DNA of 24,126 bases from Aureococcus anophagefferens (GCF_000186865.1 NW_008705561.1:1040178-1064303), one strand, 5' to 3'; shown: positions 6,283 through 16,171, counted from the stretch's first letter. Translations and numbers: made by a program. The notes: generated by a model not told the origin, from the sequence alone.

Positions 6283-8790
6283 ATGGCGCCTCCCATGCGC
6301 GTCATTCTCGCCCTCTGGGCCTCCCTCGTCGCCGCCAAGGAACTCAAGGGCCGGCGCGTGTCCACCTGCGCCAGCGTGGCCAAACGGTGCCTCGCGCGCT
6401 GCGAGCTCGAGGGCGCCGAGTACCTGACCCGCCACTCCGACGGCTACTCCCACAAGCAGCTCGGGCGGTGCCTCGACTTCTGCGAGGAGAACATGTGCCC
6501 GGGGCGGGTCGAACCGACGTCCTGGGCCGCGCCCGACGCGACGAAACCGAAGCTGGACCCCGCGGAGACGACGTACGCGCCGCGGGCCGTCGGCGCGGGC
6601 CGCGCGCTCGTCGCCGTGCCCCGCGGCGGCGGCGCCGTCGTCCTCTCGTGGCGCCGCCTCGCGCGCGACGGGCCCAGCCCGTCCTACGAGGTGCGCCGGC
6701 GGACGCGGGGCGGCGCCTTCGAGGTCCTCGCGACGGTCCCGACGACGTACTTCGCGGACGCGGCGGACCCGAAGAAGGCCTACGACTACGTCGTCGCCGC
6801 GACGGCCGGCGCGCTCGCGGGCGCGCCGTCGCGCCGGGCGCGCGTCGCCGCGGGCGCCAAAGCGCGGGCCTACGTCGAGCTCGCGCCGAGCGACGCCGCC
6901 ATGAACGCGACGGGCCGGCCGAAGATCCCCGTCGTGAGCAACGCGCTCTTCGCGGACGTCGACGGCGACGGCGAGGTCGAGGCCGTCGTCTGGCACCAGA
7001 CGGGCTCCGACGCCGACGGCAGCAAGCGCTACGGCATCAGCGCCGTCTGGCTCGACGGCTCCGGCCTCGTCAGGGCCTACGACAACGACCTCGGGCATCC
7101 CGTACAAGCCGCGACGGACAAGGGCTGGGTGAACGTCGAGAGCCCCAAGGGCGTCGCCCTCAAGCAGGCGCCCGGCGGCGAGACGAGCCTCTGGAGCCGG
7201 CCGCGGGCCGCGGGCGACGTCGACGGCGACGGCCGCGAGGAGATCTGGACCGTCGCGCGGAACGACCGCGGCGCGTGCGAGTACGTGCTCCTCAAGGACG
7301 AGTCCACGAAGAAGCATCCGAAGCGCCACCTCGCCAAGGTCGCGTCCGTGCCGTCGCCCTACCCGCTCTGCGACGGCGCGGACAACTCGCGCCACGACGC
7401 CTTCGTCGCCGCGCTCGACGGCGACGCGAGCCGCGTGTCTCTGGGCGTGATGGGCGGCCGCCACGAGCCGTGGCGCGCCTTCGTCTTCGACTTCCGCGAC
7501 GGCAAGCTCGCGCCGCGCTGGGACGCCGGCGGCGGCACGGCGACGGAGCGCGGCGGGACCGCGGCGATGGCCAACGGCCAGACGAGCCACAACGTCGCCG
7601 TCGTCGACGTCGACTGCGACGGCCGCGACGAGATTCTCGCGGGCGCGACGGTCCTCGACGACGACGGGTCCGTGCTCTGGGACGCGAACGCCTGGTTCGG
7701 CGCGTCGGCCCACGTCGACGGCCAGGTCGTCGACGACATCGACCCGGCGAGCCCCGGCGCCGAGGTGCTGCTCTTCTCCGAGACCGGCCCGGAGTGGGGG
7801 CTCTACCGCGCGGCGGACGGCTTCCCGCTCGTGGAGCGCGCGGGGCCCGAGTTCCACCTCCAGTGGAACCTGGCCGTGAACGTGTCCGGCGGCCCGGGGC
7901 TGGACGTCGTCGGCACCTTCGGGGGCCACTTCGTCACCGGCGGCTTCGCCTACGACGTCGCCCGGCGGAAGACGAAGGCGTACCCGTTCGGCGCGTGGCC
8001 CCGCGAGGCCCACAACTGGTACCCCATCGACTGGGATGTGGGCCACGAGACGGCCTTCTTCGGCTACCACACGCCGGCGCGGCGCCGCCGCGCGGCGGCC
8101 GTCTCCGCCGCGGACGAGCAGCGGCCCCGCGTCTTCGGCCGCGGCGGGAAGCTCCTCGCGGAGATCAACGGCGACGGCGACGGCGTCGTCCTGCGCGCCG
8201 TGAGCAACGCCGTCGACGTCGTCGGCGACCACCGCGAGGAGGTCGTCGTGCAGATGGTCGACGGCAGCGTCCGCGCGTACCTCAACGTCGACCCGCTCGC
8301 GACGCCGCCGGAGCCGACGAAGCTCGAGGACCCCCACTACCGCCGCTTCCTCGCCCACGGCGCCTACCCGAGCCACGTCGCCGCCCTCGGCGTCGGCACG
8401 TGCGACAACCTGAAGCCGTCGCCGGCGACGACGGACCGCGCCTACGACGCGCGCGACTCGCCGGACGTCCGCGCGGACCTCGACGCCGCGCGGTCCGCCG
8501 CGGCCGCGGCCGCGGGCGCCGCGCGGGCGACGCACGAGGCGCGGGCGCGGTCCTTCGCCCGCGAGCTCCAGCTCGTCGAGCTCCAGGAGCAGCTCCGGCG
8601 GGACATCGCCGCGGCCGACGGCGAAAAGCCCGGGCCGGAGACGCCGCGCCGCGGCGACCGCGCGCAGCCCCTCGTGCACACCTGCGGCCAGGGCCGCTTC
8701 GGCTTCTGCTTCCCCGAGGACTCCGTCATCGGCGGCCTCATCCGCGACGAGGACCGCCGCCACAACAGGACCTCGGGCCGCGGGTCCTAG
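6283..8790 (+). CDS. Secreted beta-propeller protein resembling PL11 rhamnogalacturonan lyase
   Basis: The protein is 835 residues, with no intron needed. The start at 6283 (MAPPMRV) or 6295 gives a signal peptide ending near AAKE. A cysteine-rich module follows (about 25-72, eight cysteines). From about 100 the order matches polysaccharide lyase family 11: a GRALVAVPR-VVLSWR segment like the PL11 N-terminal fibronectin-like domain, then a propeller with calcium-type DxDxDG loops (DVDGDGEVE about 225, DVDGDGREE about 311, DVDCDGRDE about 441), the IDDDG/LDDDG and DIDPASPGAEV blocks (about 455-495), and HNWYPIDWD (about 580). PL11 enzymes cleave the rhamnogalacturonan I backbone by beta-elimination. 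A coiled, charged C-terminal region (about 725-790) ends in a short CGQGRFGFC motif (about 800), absent from typical PL11. Substrate in an alga is unknown, and catalysis is not shown by sequence alone. Confidence 0.65.
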   Translation: MAPPMRVILALWASLVAAKELKGRRVSTCASVAKRCLARCELEGAEYLTRHSDGYSHKQLGRCLDFCEENMCPGRVEPTSWAAPDATKPKLDPAETTYAPRAVGAGRALVAVPRGGGAVVLSWRRLARDGPSPSYEVRRRTRGGAFEVLATVPTTYFADAADPKKAYDYVVAATAGALAGAPSRRARVAAGAKARAYVELAPSDAAMNATGRPKIPVVSNALFADVDGDGEVEAVVWHQTGSDADGSKRYGISAVWLDGSGLVRAYDNDLGHPVQAATDKGWVNVESPKGVALKQAPGGETSLWSRPRAAGDVDGDGREEIWTVARNDRGACEYVLLKDESTKKHPKRHLAKVASVPSPYPLCDGADNSRHDAFVAALDGDASRVSLGVMGGRHEPWRAFVFDFRDGKLAPRWDAGGGTATERGGTAAMANGQTSHNVAVVDVDCDGRDEILAGATVLDDDGSVLWDANAWFGASAHVDGQVVDDIDPASPGAEVLLFSETGPEWGLYRAADGFPLVERAGPEFHLQWNLAVNVSGGPGLDVVGTFGGHFVTGGFAYDVARRKTKAYPFGAWPREAHNWYPIDWDVGHETAFFGYHTPARRRRAAAVSAADEQRPRVFGRGGKLLAEINGDGDGVVLRAVSNAVDVVGDHREEVVVQMVDGSVRAYLNVDPLATPPEPTKLEDPHYRRFLAHGAYPSHVAALGVGTCDNLKPSPATTDRAYDARDSPDVRADLDAARSAAAAAAGAARATHEARARSFARELQLVELQEQLRRDIAAADGEKPGPETPRRGDRAQPLVHTCGQGRFGFCFPEDSVIGGLIRDEDRRHNRTSGRGS

Positions 8791-8916
8791 GGGCCGCCGC
8801 GCGGTAGGAACTTAGGGAGAGGCTTCAAGGTCGCAGCACCCTTGACCCTTCCGATCCTGGACAACGCGGCGGGCGTGAAGAGCAATGGCCGCGCTCTCCC
8901 AGGGCTGCCCCCAGTG

Positions 8917-11546
8917 ATGGAGGGCGTCGCGACGCGGCGCGCGACGCTGGCGGCGAGCCGCGCGACGGCGCCGCTGCCCAAGTTCCGCGGGCCGGAGCAG
9001 CTGCCGCCGCGGCTCCCGGGCTTCTCCGGTGCGGCGGCGGCGCCGGCGCCGGCGCCCGCCGACGACGACGACGCGCTGCTGCCCGGGGAGGCGTCGGTCC
9101 TCGACGGCGGCGTCGACGACGACGACGACGACGACGACGCCCTGCTGCCCGGCGACGCGCCGGAGCCGCGGGGCGAGCCGCTCATCGGGCTGCCCCTCGA
9201 CGTCGTGCTCCGCGCGCTCCTCGCGAACAACGCGTCCGCGGCGCTGGCGCTGCGCGCGGCGTCGTCGGCCTGGCGCTACCGCGTCAACTTCCTGAGCCCG
9301 CGCCTGCGGCCGGCGCTCGGCGGCGACCTCGAGCGGAGCCTGGAGAGCCTGCGGCGCGCGACGGAGACGCTGCCGACGGCCAAGGCGCTCCGCTTCAGCG
9401 AGCGGCGGCCCGGGTCCTGGACGTCCGGCGCCCTCGGGGCCCTGCGCCTGCTCCTGCGGCCCTGGGCGCGGCGCCGCGGGCCCGAGGACTGGCGGGGCCT
9501 CCTCGCGGCCGCGCGGGGCTGCGCGGCGTCGACGCGCGCGTGCCTCACAGGGCAGCAAAAGGGTGATTCAACGTCGCTTCAACGTGAGTGTTCCGCGCGC
9601 GCGCGTTTCGGAAACAGCACCCACGCTTCGAGAGCGCTCCGAGAGATGATCGCTCGTCCAAAAATCAGCCGAAACGAGCGGAAAACGACCGAGATCGGAG
9701 CCTTTGAAGTTGGGAATTTCGCACCCTTTTGCTGCCCAGGTGCCTCAACGTGCTCCTGGCAATCGACGTCGACGACGCGCGCGCCGTCGCGGCGCGGGCC
9801 GACGACTTCGACGCGGCCCACGCGCTCCTCGCCGACGAGCTCGAGGCGGACCGGGGCATCGCGGCCGCGCGGCGCGGCGTCCGGGAGCGACGCGCGCGAC
9901 GAGGCGCCCGAGGCGATGTTTGGACGAGCCGGTGGCTCTCGGAGAGCGTCGCGTCGAACCTCGTCCCATGTCAGGCGCGGTGCTACGCCATGGACCGGTC
10001 GTTCGCGGCGTCGGCGGTCCGCGTCTGGGCGGCGGCGGCGCTCGCGCTGCGCCGGTCCCTGGACGTGGAGGCCTGCGGCCGCCTGCGGAACCACGCCATC
10101 CTCGACGCGCTCGTCGTGCTCCACAGCCGGCACGAGGGCATCCTGCCGTCGCCGCGGCGCGTGCGCCGCGCGCCGCCGCTCCGCGCGTACCTCGAGAGCT
10201 CGCGGCGCGGCGTGCTGGGCCAGCGGTGCCCGGCGCCGCCCGAGGACCTGACGGCGCTCGACCCGCTGGTGCCGCGATATGACCTCGCCGACGGCGAGCA
10301 CCGCGACGACGAGTCGGCCTACGAGAGCAGCTACGCGGGGAGCGACGCCGGCTTCGGGCCGGGCCCGGCGGGGCCGGGGCTCTTCGACGACTCGCACACG
10401 ATCTGCACGCCCGGCGGCGTCTCCGCGGGCGGCGAGTCCTTCTCCCTGGGGCGGGGCGAGTACGTCACCGCGCCGCTCCGGTCGACGACGGCGGCGGGCG
10501 CGGACCGCTTCGTCGCCGCGCACGTGTCGCTGGACGCGCCCGACGGCTTCGGGTCCACGGTGCGGTCCCTGGGCTCTTTGACGGCCGCGAATTCGACCTG
10601 GGCCAGCGGCTCGCACCGGCGGTGCGTCCTCGACCGCCCCGCGACGACGTCGAGCCTGAGCCGGCTCAGCGGCGGCAAATTCGAGAACCCGACGGTGGAC
10701 TCCATCTACGACTCGGCGCACCACGCCTACCGCACGTACCGGTCCATGCGCATGGACGGGCGGGCGGCCTTCGACCTGTGCCTCAAGGAGCGCCTCGCGT
10801 TCGTCGGCGACCACGGGAACCCCGCGCGCCAGTCGTTCGACGTCGCCGAGTCCGCGGAGAAGGCGCGGCTGCCCTCCGTGCTGCACCTGCCGGAGCCCGC
10901 GAGCCACGAGCTGCCCGCGCCGCCGGGCCACCGGCCGTCGACGATCAAGCGCATGGGCGCGGCCATCGACCGCGTCTGGCCCGAGGCGCCGCCGCCCGAG
11001 TTCCCCGCGGAGCGCGGCCTCGTCGAGGCCGACGCGCCCCTCTACCGCAAGCCCCTGTCCACCGTGCGCGTGCTCCACCCCTGCCCCTTCGGCTGCCCGG
11101 CGCTCCTCGAGCTCCGGCACAAGCCGCGCCACTGCGAGCGCGACTGCCCCCGGAGGCCCGTCCGCTGCCGGTCCTGCAGCGCGACGCTCCGCGCCGAGGA
11201 GCTCGCGGACCACGCGGAGCGCACGTGCCCGGGCTGGGCGCGGACCTGGCGCCAGAAGGCGCTCATGACGCGGCTCAAACAGCAGGCGCACCTCGTCGCC
11301 GACGTCATGGCGCTCGCGCGCCACGACGAGCCGCTCCGCTGCGCGCCCGTGCCGGCGCCCGTCGCCACGGCCGGCGCGCCCGCGCCCGCGCCCGGGCGCG
11401 CGCGCCGCGGCGGCGAGCGGTCCGCCCCCTTCCAGGAGCCGCCGTCGTCCGACGACGGCACGCCGCGCGCGCTCTTCGGAACCGCGGGCAGGCCCCAGCT
11501 CCCGGCCGTCGTCGGCGGCGCGCCCGCGCCCGCGCCGCGAGGGTAA
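8917..11546 (+). CDS. F-box-like and TRAF-type zinc-finger protein, two exons
   Basis: The CDS is join(8917..9539,9740..11546), encoding 809 residues; the intron is phase 2, after GC of an Ala codon. The ATG at 8917 is the first in frame. Exon 1 has an acidic, Pro/Ala-rich leader with two DDDALLPG repeats (about 49-90), then an F-box-like helix pattern (about 90-130: LPLDVVLRALL ... ALRAASSAWRYRV). Exon 2 continues with helical repeats, a long Ser/Gly-rich middle, and a cysteine/histidine module at about 655-706 (CPFGC, HCERDC, CRSC, HAERTC) that looks like a TRAF-type zinc finger. F-box proteins dock substrates to SCF ubiquitin ligases and TRAF-type fingers mediate protein contacts, so a ubiquitin-pathway or scaffold role is plausible. 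The F-box call is weak; the zinc finger is firmer. It ends in a basic, Pro/Ala-rich tail. Confidence 0.6.
9540..9739 (+). mobile_element. Introner element, second subfamily, in the F-box/TRAF-like gene
   Basis: This intron is 200 bp. The target duplication GTGCCTCA is perfect (9540-9547 and 9740-9747), and the left copy carries the donor GT. The element runs from 9548 to 9739 with 18-bp terminal inverted repeats, CAGGGCAGCAAAAGGGTG and the complement of CTGGGCAGCAAAAGGGTG, differing only at position 2. The right end supplies CCCAG as 3' splice site. Splicing shifts the frame by 200 bp and joins STRA to CLNVLLAID, linking the two long open frames. The inner part (about 9628-9690: CGCTTCGAGAG ... 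TCGTCCAAAAATCAGCCGAA) is related to the core of the introners at 892 and 5046 but lies in the opposite orientation relative to transcription. Confidence 0.9.
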
Positions 11547-11550
11547 GGGG

Positions 11551-11596
11551 CGGGAGGGGTGCGCGGCGTGCGGACGGGGACCGGGGGAAGCCCCGG
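11551..11596 (+). repeat. Dispersed G-rich repeat after the F-box/TRAF-like gene (copy 1)
   Basis: Starting four bases after the stop codon, about 46 bp align with 16207-16254, which lies just after the REJ gene. They share GGGGTG, GGCGTGCGGA, GGGGA, CGGGG and AAG in the same order, with about eight substitutions. Both copies sit in the 3' UTR/promoter gap of tandem plus-strand genes. The role could be a 3'-end or promoter element, or a duplication relic. Confidence 0.6.
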
Positions 11597-11712
11597 CGCC
11601 GGAGGCCTCGCCACCGCGTGCGGCGGGCGGCGGCGCGCGCCGGTGCCGGCTTTGGCGAACGACAAGTCGCGCGAGACGTCGAGCGTCCTTGCAAGCCTTG
11701 CAAGTCGTCCAA

Positions 11713-11834
11713 ACAGATCCTAAACGTGCTCGACGAGGCGCTCGTCGGCTCGGCCTGCGTCGCCGCGCTCACGACAGATCCTAAACATGCTCGTCAGGGC
11801 GCTCATCGTTCTCGGCTCGGCCTGCGTCGCCGCG
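11713..11834 (+). repeat. Tandem duplication of the start region of the REJ gene
   Basis: Two adjacent copies (11713-11767 and 11774-11834) share ACAGATCCTAAAC, TGCTCG, GGCGCTC and GGCTCGGCCTGCGTCGCCGCG. The downstream copy carries the ATG at 11787 and encodes the signal peptide. The upstream copy reads ACGTGC where the ATG should be, and lacks six bases. It is therefore a start-less duplicate of the first coding segment placed in the 5' UTR. Confidence 0.85.
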
Positions 11835-14800
11835 GACGACGCCTACGCGGCCCCCGACGCCCCGACCGTCGAGTTCTCGCCCGTGGTGCCGTCGCGGGTC
11901 TCGCCCTCGAACCCCTTCACGCTCGAGGCGCTCGTCCGCACGGGCGGCGCCGCGGCGACAATCGAGTGGTCCGCGGACGTCGACGACGCGGCCCTGCTCA
12001 CGCGCCGGCGCGCCGTCGTCGACGCCGGCTATGTCTACCTCAAGCTCCGCGCCGGCGTCCTCGCGCCGGACGCGAATTACATCTTCACGCTCACGGCATC
12101 GACGCCGTCGGGCGAGTCCGCCGCGTCCGTCGCCGTCGCGACGAACGCGCCGCCGGCCGGCGGCTCCTTCGACGTCTCGCCGCGCGCGGGCGCCGCGCTC
12201 GACGACTTCCGGTTCTCGCTCGAGGGCTGGGCCGACGACGACCCGCCCCTCGTCTACGCCTTCGCGCACGTCGGCCGCCGCGGCGTCCGCGTGCCGCTCG
12301 TGTCGAACGCGACGGCCGCCTCGTACGCGGCGACGCTCCCGCGCGGCCTCCGCCGCGGCGTCGGCGCCGTCACCGACGGCCTCGGCGCCGCGGCCGTCGC
12401 CGACGTCGAACGCCTCGCCGTGGCCGCCGCCGCGCCGGCGACGGTCGCGGACCTCGAAGCCGCCGTCGACGCCGCCGTCGCCGACGCCGTCGCCGCCGGA
12501 GCGTGGGGGCGCGCCATCGCGGTCGTCAACGCGGCCCACGAGGAGGCCGTCGCCCGCGGCGCGGCGTCCGACGACGACGTCCGGGCGCTGCGCGAGGGCC
12601 TCGTCGCCCACCTGCTGTTCATCGCGGAGCACGAGCAGCCGCTCAAGATCTTCGAGGTCAATCGCCAGGCAGCGTGCGTCGCGGTTTTGACGGAGGACGC
12701 CGACCAGCTCGGCGACGGCAGCCAGGCCTCGGCGCTCACGGTCGTGAGCCTCGTGTCCGAGTGGAGCGCCCGCAAGGGCGTCGTAAGCGGCACGGCTCCC
12801 GGCATCTTCGACGCGCTCGCGGCGCTGCTCGGCGCGGGCGCGCTCGAAACGGAGAGCGGCGATATCTGCGCGGACCGCGGGTTCCCGGCGGCGTCCCGTG
12901 GCCGCGACGATTTTCGAGAGATCTTGGGTGGAAAAACAACGAGGAAATCGTCACCGTCGTCCTTGGTAGGTTCCCGGGCGCCAAGGTCACGCGCTGCGCG
13001 TCGGAGGAGTTCGCGTTCGCTTCGGCGATCGACGACCTCGGCGTCGCGCTCGCCAAGGATCTCGTGCCCGGCGAGGAGCCGGCGGCCGTCGCGTCGCCGG
13101 GCGCCGCGCTGCGCGTGGCGCGCGTCGAGACCGCGGACGCCGTCGACGTCGACTTCGCCGCGTCCGACGAGCCGGGGGCGTCGTCCGCGCGCCTGCCGGC
13201 GGCCTGGGCCGACGGCGCGACGCTCGTCGACGTCGCCGTCGCCGAGCTCGACGCGAACTCGCGCCCGACGCTGCCGGCGCGCGTCGACACGCGCGTCGTG
13301 CGGGTGACGACCGCGCGGTTCCCCGACGCCGCGGTCCCCGGCGCCGCGCGCCGGCTCCGGGGCGGCCGCGCGCCGACGCTCGTCGTCACCGTCCGGCGGT
13401 CCGCGCCGCTCGAGTCCTGGGACTACGAGCTCGAGGTCGACTGCTCGGCGCCCGACGCGGCCGCCGCCTGCCGGGGCGCGACGGCGGCGGAGACGCGGGC
13501 CCGGGCCTGCGCGCTCGCCGGCGACGCGGGCGCGGCGATCGTGCGCTGCTCGTCGGCGACGACGGAGACGTGCCTGCGGTACGTGAACGGCGCGGCGGAC
13601 TGGGACGCGGAGGCGTGCGCCGCGACGGCGTCGACGGCGGACGCGACGGCGTGCGAGTGCCCGGCGATCGACGGCGGCGCGGACTACGCGGCGACGACGA
13701 ACCAGGAAGCGCAGCTGGCCTACGTCCGCCGGTCGTTCGCCGATCCCCTCGACAAGAAGCTCGCGACGAGCTCGATTCCCCTCGTCAAACTGTTCGCGGG
13801 CTTCGCGGGCTTCTGGCTGCTCGTCCTCGTCTGGGGCGTTTGGGCGGACCGGCGCGCCGCCGCCGCGGCGGCGCGCGAGGCCGGCGCGAAGCGGAGCGCG
13901 AGCCAACGGCGCGTGGACGCGCTCGCGGCGGCGATCGGCGGGCTCGGCGGCGCCGCGGAGGACGCGTACAAGGAGAAGAGCCGCCAAGCGCACGTGCTCG
14001 GACTCCGCGCGTCGCTGCCCGTGGCGGTCGCCAAGGGGCCCGTGGGCCGCGAGCGCGCCGGGGGCTTGCCTTTGCTGAGCCTCGCGATCGAGAGCGTGAA
14101 GCTCCGGCACCCCTGGTTGAGCGTCTTCTACGTCTACGACGCGCGCCGGAGCCGCGCGGCCCGCGCGGCGCTCGCGCTCCTGGACACCCTCGGCATCATC
14201 TTCTTCACGGCGATCGTCTACTGGTTCCAGAACCCGAGCGGCCTCTGCGAGGCGCAGGACGACGAGTCGTCCTGCGAAAACGTCCGGAGCTCCGCGGCCT
14301 TCGGCGCGGAAAAGATGTGCGCGTGGGACCCGGACTACGACGACGCCTGCCACTTCCGCGAGCCAAACGACACCAAGGCCTTCTTGCTCGACCTCGAGGA
14401 GGCCTTCTTCTGCGTGCTCCTCGTGCTCCCCTTCATCCAGCTCGTCGACTACGTCTCGGAGCGCTACCTCTTCGCGCCGCTCGCGGGCCAAGGCAGCGCG
14501 CGCGACGACCGGGCCGCGCGCGACGCCCGGGCCGCGAAGGACGCGGGCCGGCGCCTCTTCGACAACCTGGGCGTCGACGCGGCGCCGGCCGGGGACGCGG
14601 CGTCGAACGCCGCGCTCGCGCTCGACCGGGCGTGCTTCCTCGTCCTCGCGCAGCGGCGCGAGATCGAGGACGCGCTCGGCGACGCGACGACCGGCGACGA
14701 CGCCGCGGCGCTGCGCCGGCTGCTCGCCGCGCACGGCGCCTTCTGGTCCGTCGACCGCGGCGCCGCGTTCCCGCGCCGCGTCCGCGCGCGCCTCGAGGCC

Positions 14801-16171
14801 CAGCTCGCGGCCGCGGCGCGCTGGGGCGGCGGCCTCGGCGACGCGGACGCGGCCGCGCGCCACGTCGCGCTCGCCCGGCTCCAGTACGCGGGCGCGCTCC
14901 GCCACCCCGTCGAGTCGGCGCTGTTCACGGCCCAGGGCCGCCACGGCTTCGCCGCGGGCGACGGCTTCGGCGACCTGCACCGGGCCCCGGCGGCGCCGGC
15001 GCCGCGCGCGGCCAAGGTCGCCGTCGCCGTCGCGCTCGGCCTCGTCGGCCTCGGCATGCTCGTCGTCCTCGCCTTCTTCTCGCGCGCGACGGGCCGGGCC
15101 GAGATGCGCCTCTGGGTCGTCTGGGTGTTGCGCGTCGTCGCGACCGTCGCACTCGTCGTGCTCCCGGCGCACGTCGTCTTCCTGGAGATGGCGCCGCGGC
15201 TCCTCGAGGCGCGCGTCGCGCACGTCGGGGACCCGTTCCTCGTGCCCCGCCTCGACTACAGGCACGAGCTCCGCGTCGCGGCCGTCGACCTCGCGGACGC
15301 GGACGCCGTCGCCGCGGTCCTCGGCGCGGACGTGCTGCCCCGGCGCGTCGCGCGCAAGACGCGGGCGCGCCGCGCCTCGCTCCCCGTCGCCCGCGCGGGG
15401 GGCGCGGCGGCCGCGCCGCCCCGGAGGGCCGCCTCGCTCCCCGCCGAGGCGCCGCCGTCGGTCGCGTCCGTCGCGGCGTCGCTGCCGGCGCTCCGGGCCG
15501 AGGCGGACCGCGACGCCGGCGGCGACCGCCGCGACCCCGGCGTCGACGACGCGACGGCGCGGCGCCGCGCGAACCGCGCGCACCGCGAGGTGGCCGGCTG
15601 GAGCCGCGGCCGCGTCGAGGACGTCGCGCGGGAGATGGCCTGGGCGCCGCCCCGGGCCGTGAAGCTGCCCCTCTTCGTCCTGGGCCTCTTCCTGGCGATG
15701 CACACGGAGCTCCAGGTCGTCGTCTTCGAGGAGTTCGTGAACATCCTCTGGCTCTGCGTCGGCCTCGCCTTCGCGGGCCTCGTCCGCCGCGCGCGCGCGT
15801 CGCCCGCGGCCGTCGGCGCCGTCGCCGCGGGGGCCGCGGCCCTCGTCGCGGCGTTCGCGTACGCGCTCTGCTGCCGCGCGCGCCGCCGCCGGAGCCTCCC
15901 CGCCGCCGTGGCGCTGTCGTCGTCGGACACGCGCCACGGGTCCTTCCGGGGGCTCGAGGGCGTCGGAGCCGAAGCCGGAGAAGCCGAAGCCGGCGACGGC
16001 GGCCCGGATCGCGACCGCGGCGAGGACGACGACGAGCGCGCGCCGCCGCCGTTCCTCGCATCCCTGCCGGAGCGGCTCACGGGCAGCGTCCGGAAGCTCC
16101 TCGGCCGGCAGCGCACGGGCACGCGGCGCGGGAGCGTCCGGGACCTCGTCTCCCGCTACAGCTCAGACTGA
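11787..16171 (+). CDS. REJ-domain, polycystin-1-like multi-pass membrane protein, two exons
   Basis: The CDS is join(11787..12880,12970..16171), encoding 1431 residues. A signal peptide (about 1-15) precedes a large ectodomain. Residues about 20-330 resemble the REJ (receptor for egg jelly) module, with the characteristic PPAGGSFDVSPRAG...LDDFRFSLEGWADDDPPLVYAF pattern, split here only for description, around 128-165. A cysteine-rich juxtamembrane segment (about 560-620) resembles a GPS motif (W-x3-AC ... CEC). About eight hydrophobic segments follow: near 635-657, 763-784, 842-860, 1045-1068, 1078-1104, 1261-1283, 1286-1303 and 1310-1333. HPWLSVFYVYD (about 743) before the second span is typical of the polycystin-1/REJ group. 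Such proteins act in the plasma or ciliary membrane as receptors or channel partners. Basic, Ser-rich cytoplasmic tail. No clear channel pore was identified. Confidence 0.75.
12881..12969 (+). mobile_element. Short introner-like intron (89 bp) in the REJ gene
   Basis: A perfect target duplication GTTCCCGG (12881-12888 and 12970-12977) bounds an 81-bp element. The left copy gives the donor GT and the element ends GGTAG, giving the acceptor. Splicing joins DRG to FPGAKV and connects the two long open frames (89 is not a multiple of three). The ends show only a weak inverted repeat: GACGATTT occurs 17 bases in from each end, in inverted orientation. It shares no clear sequence with the other three elements, so it is either a separate introner family or a decayed one. 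Confidence 0.78.

Noticed and set aside
10622..12969. Upstream part of a 1849-codon plus-strand frame leading into the REJ gene
   Set aside because: Before 12970 it is Arg/Ala-rich out-of-frame reading of the F-box/TRAF-like and REJ exon 1 genes. Only the part after the 89-bp intron is real coding sequence.
12254..15937. Minus-strand open frame of 1227 codons
   Set aside because: High GC leaves few stops. The translation is low-complexity Arg/Val/Glu with no recognisable domain, and the plus strand encodes a coherent REJ protein.
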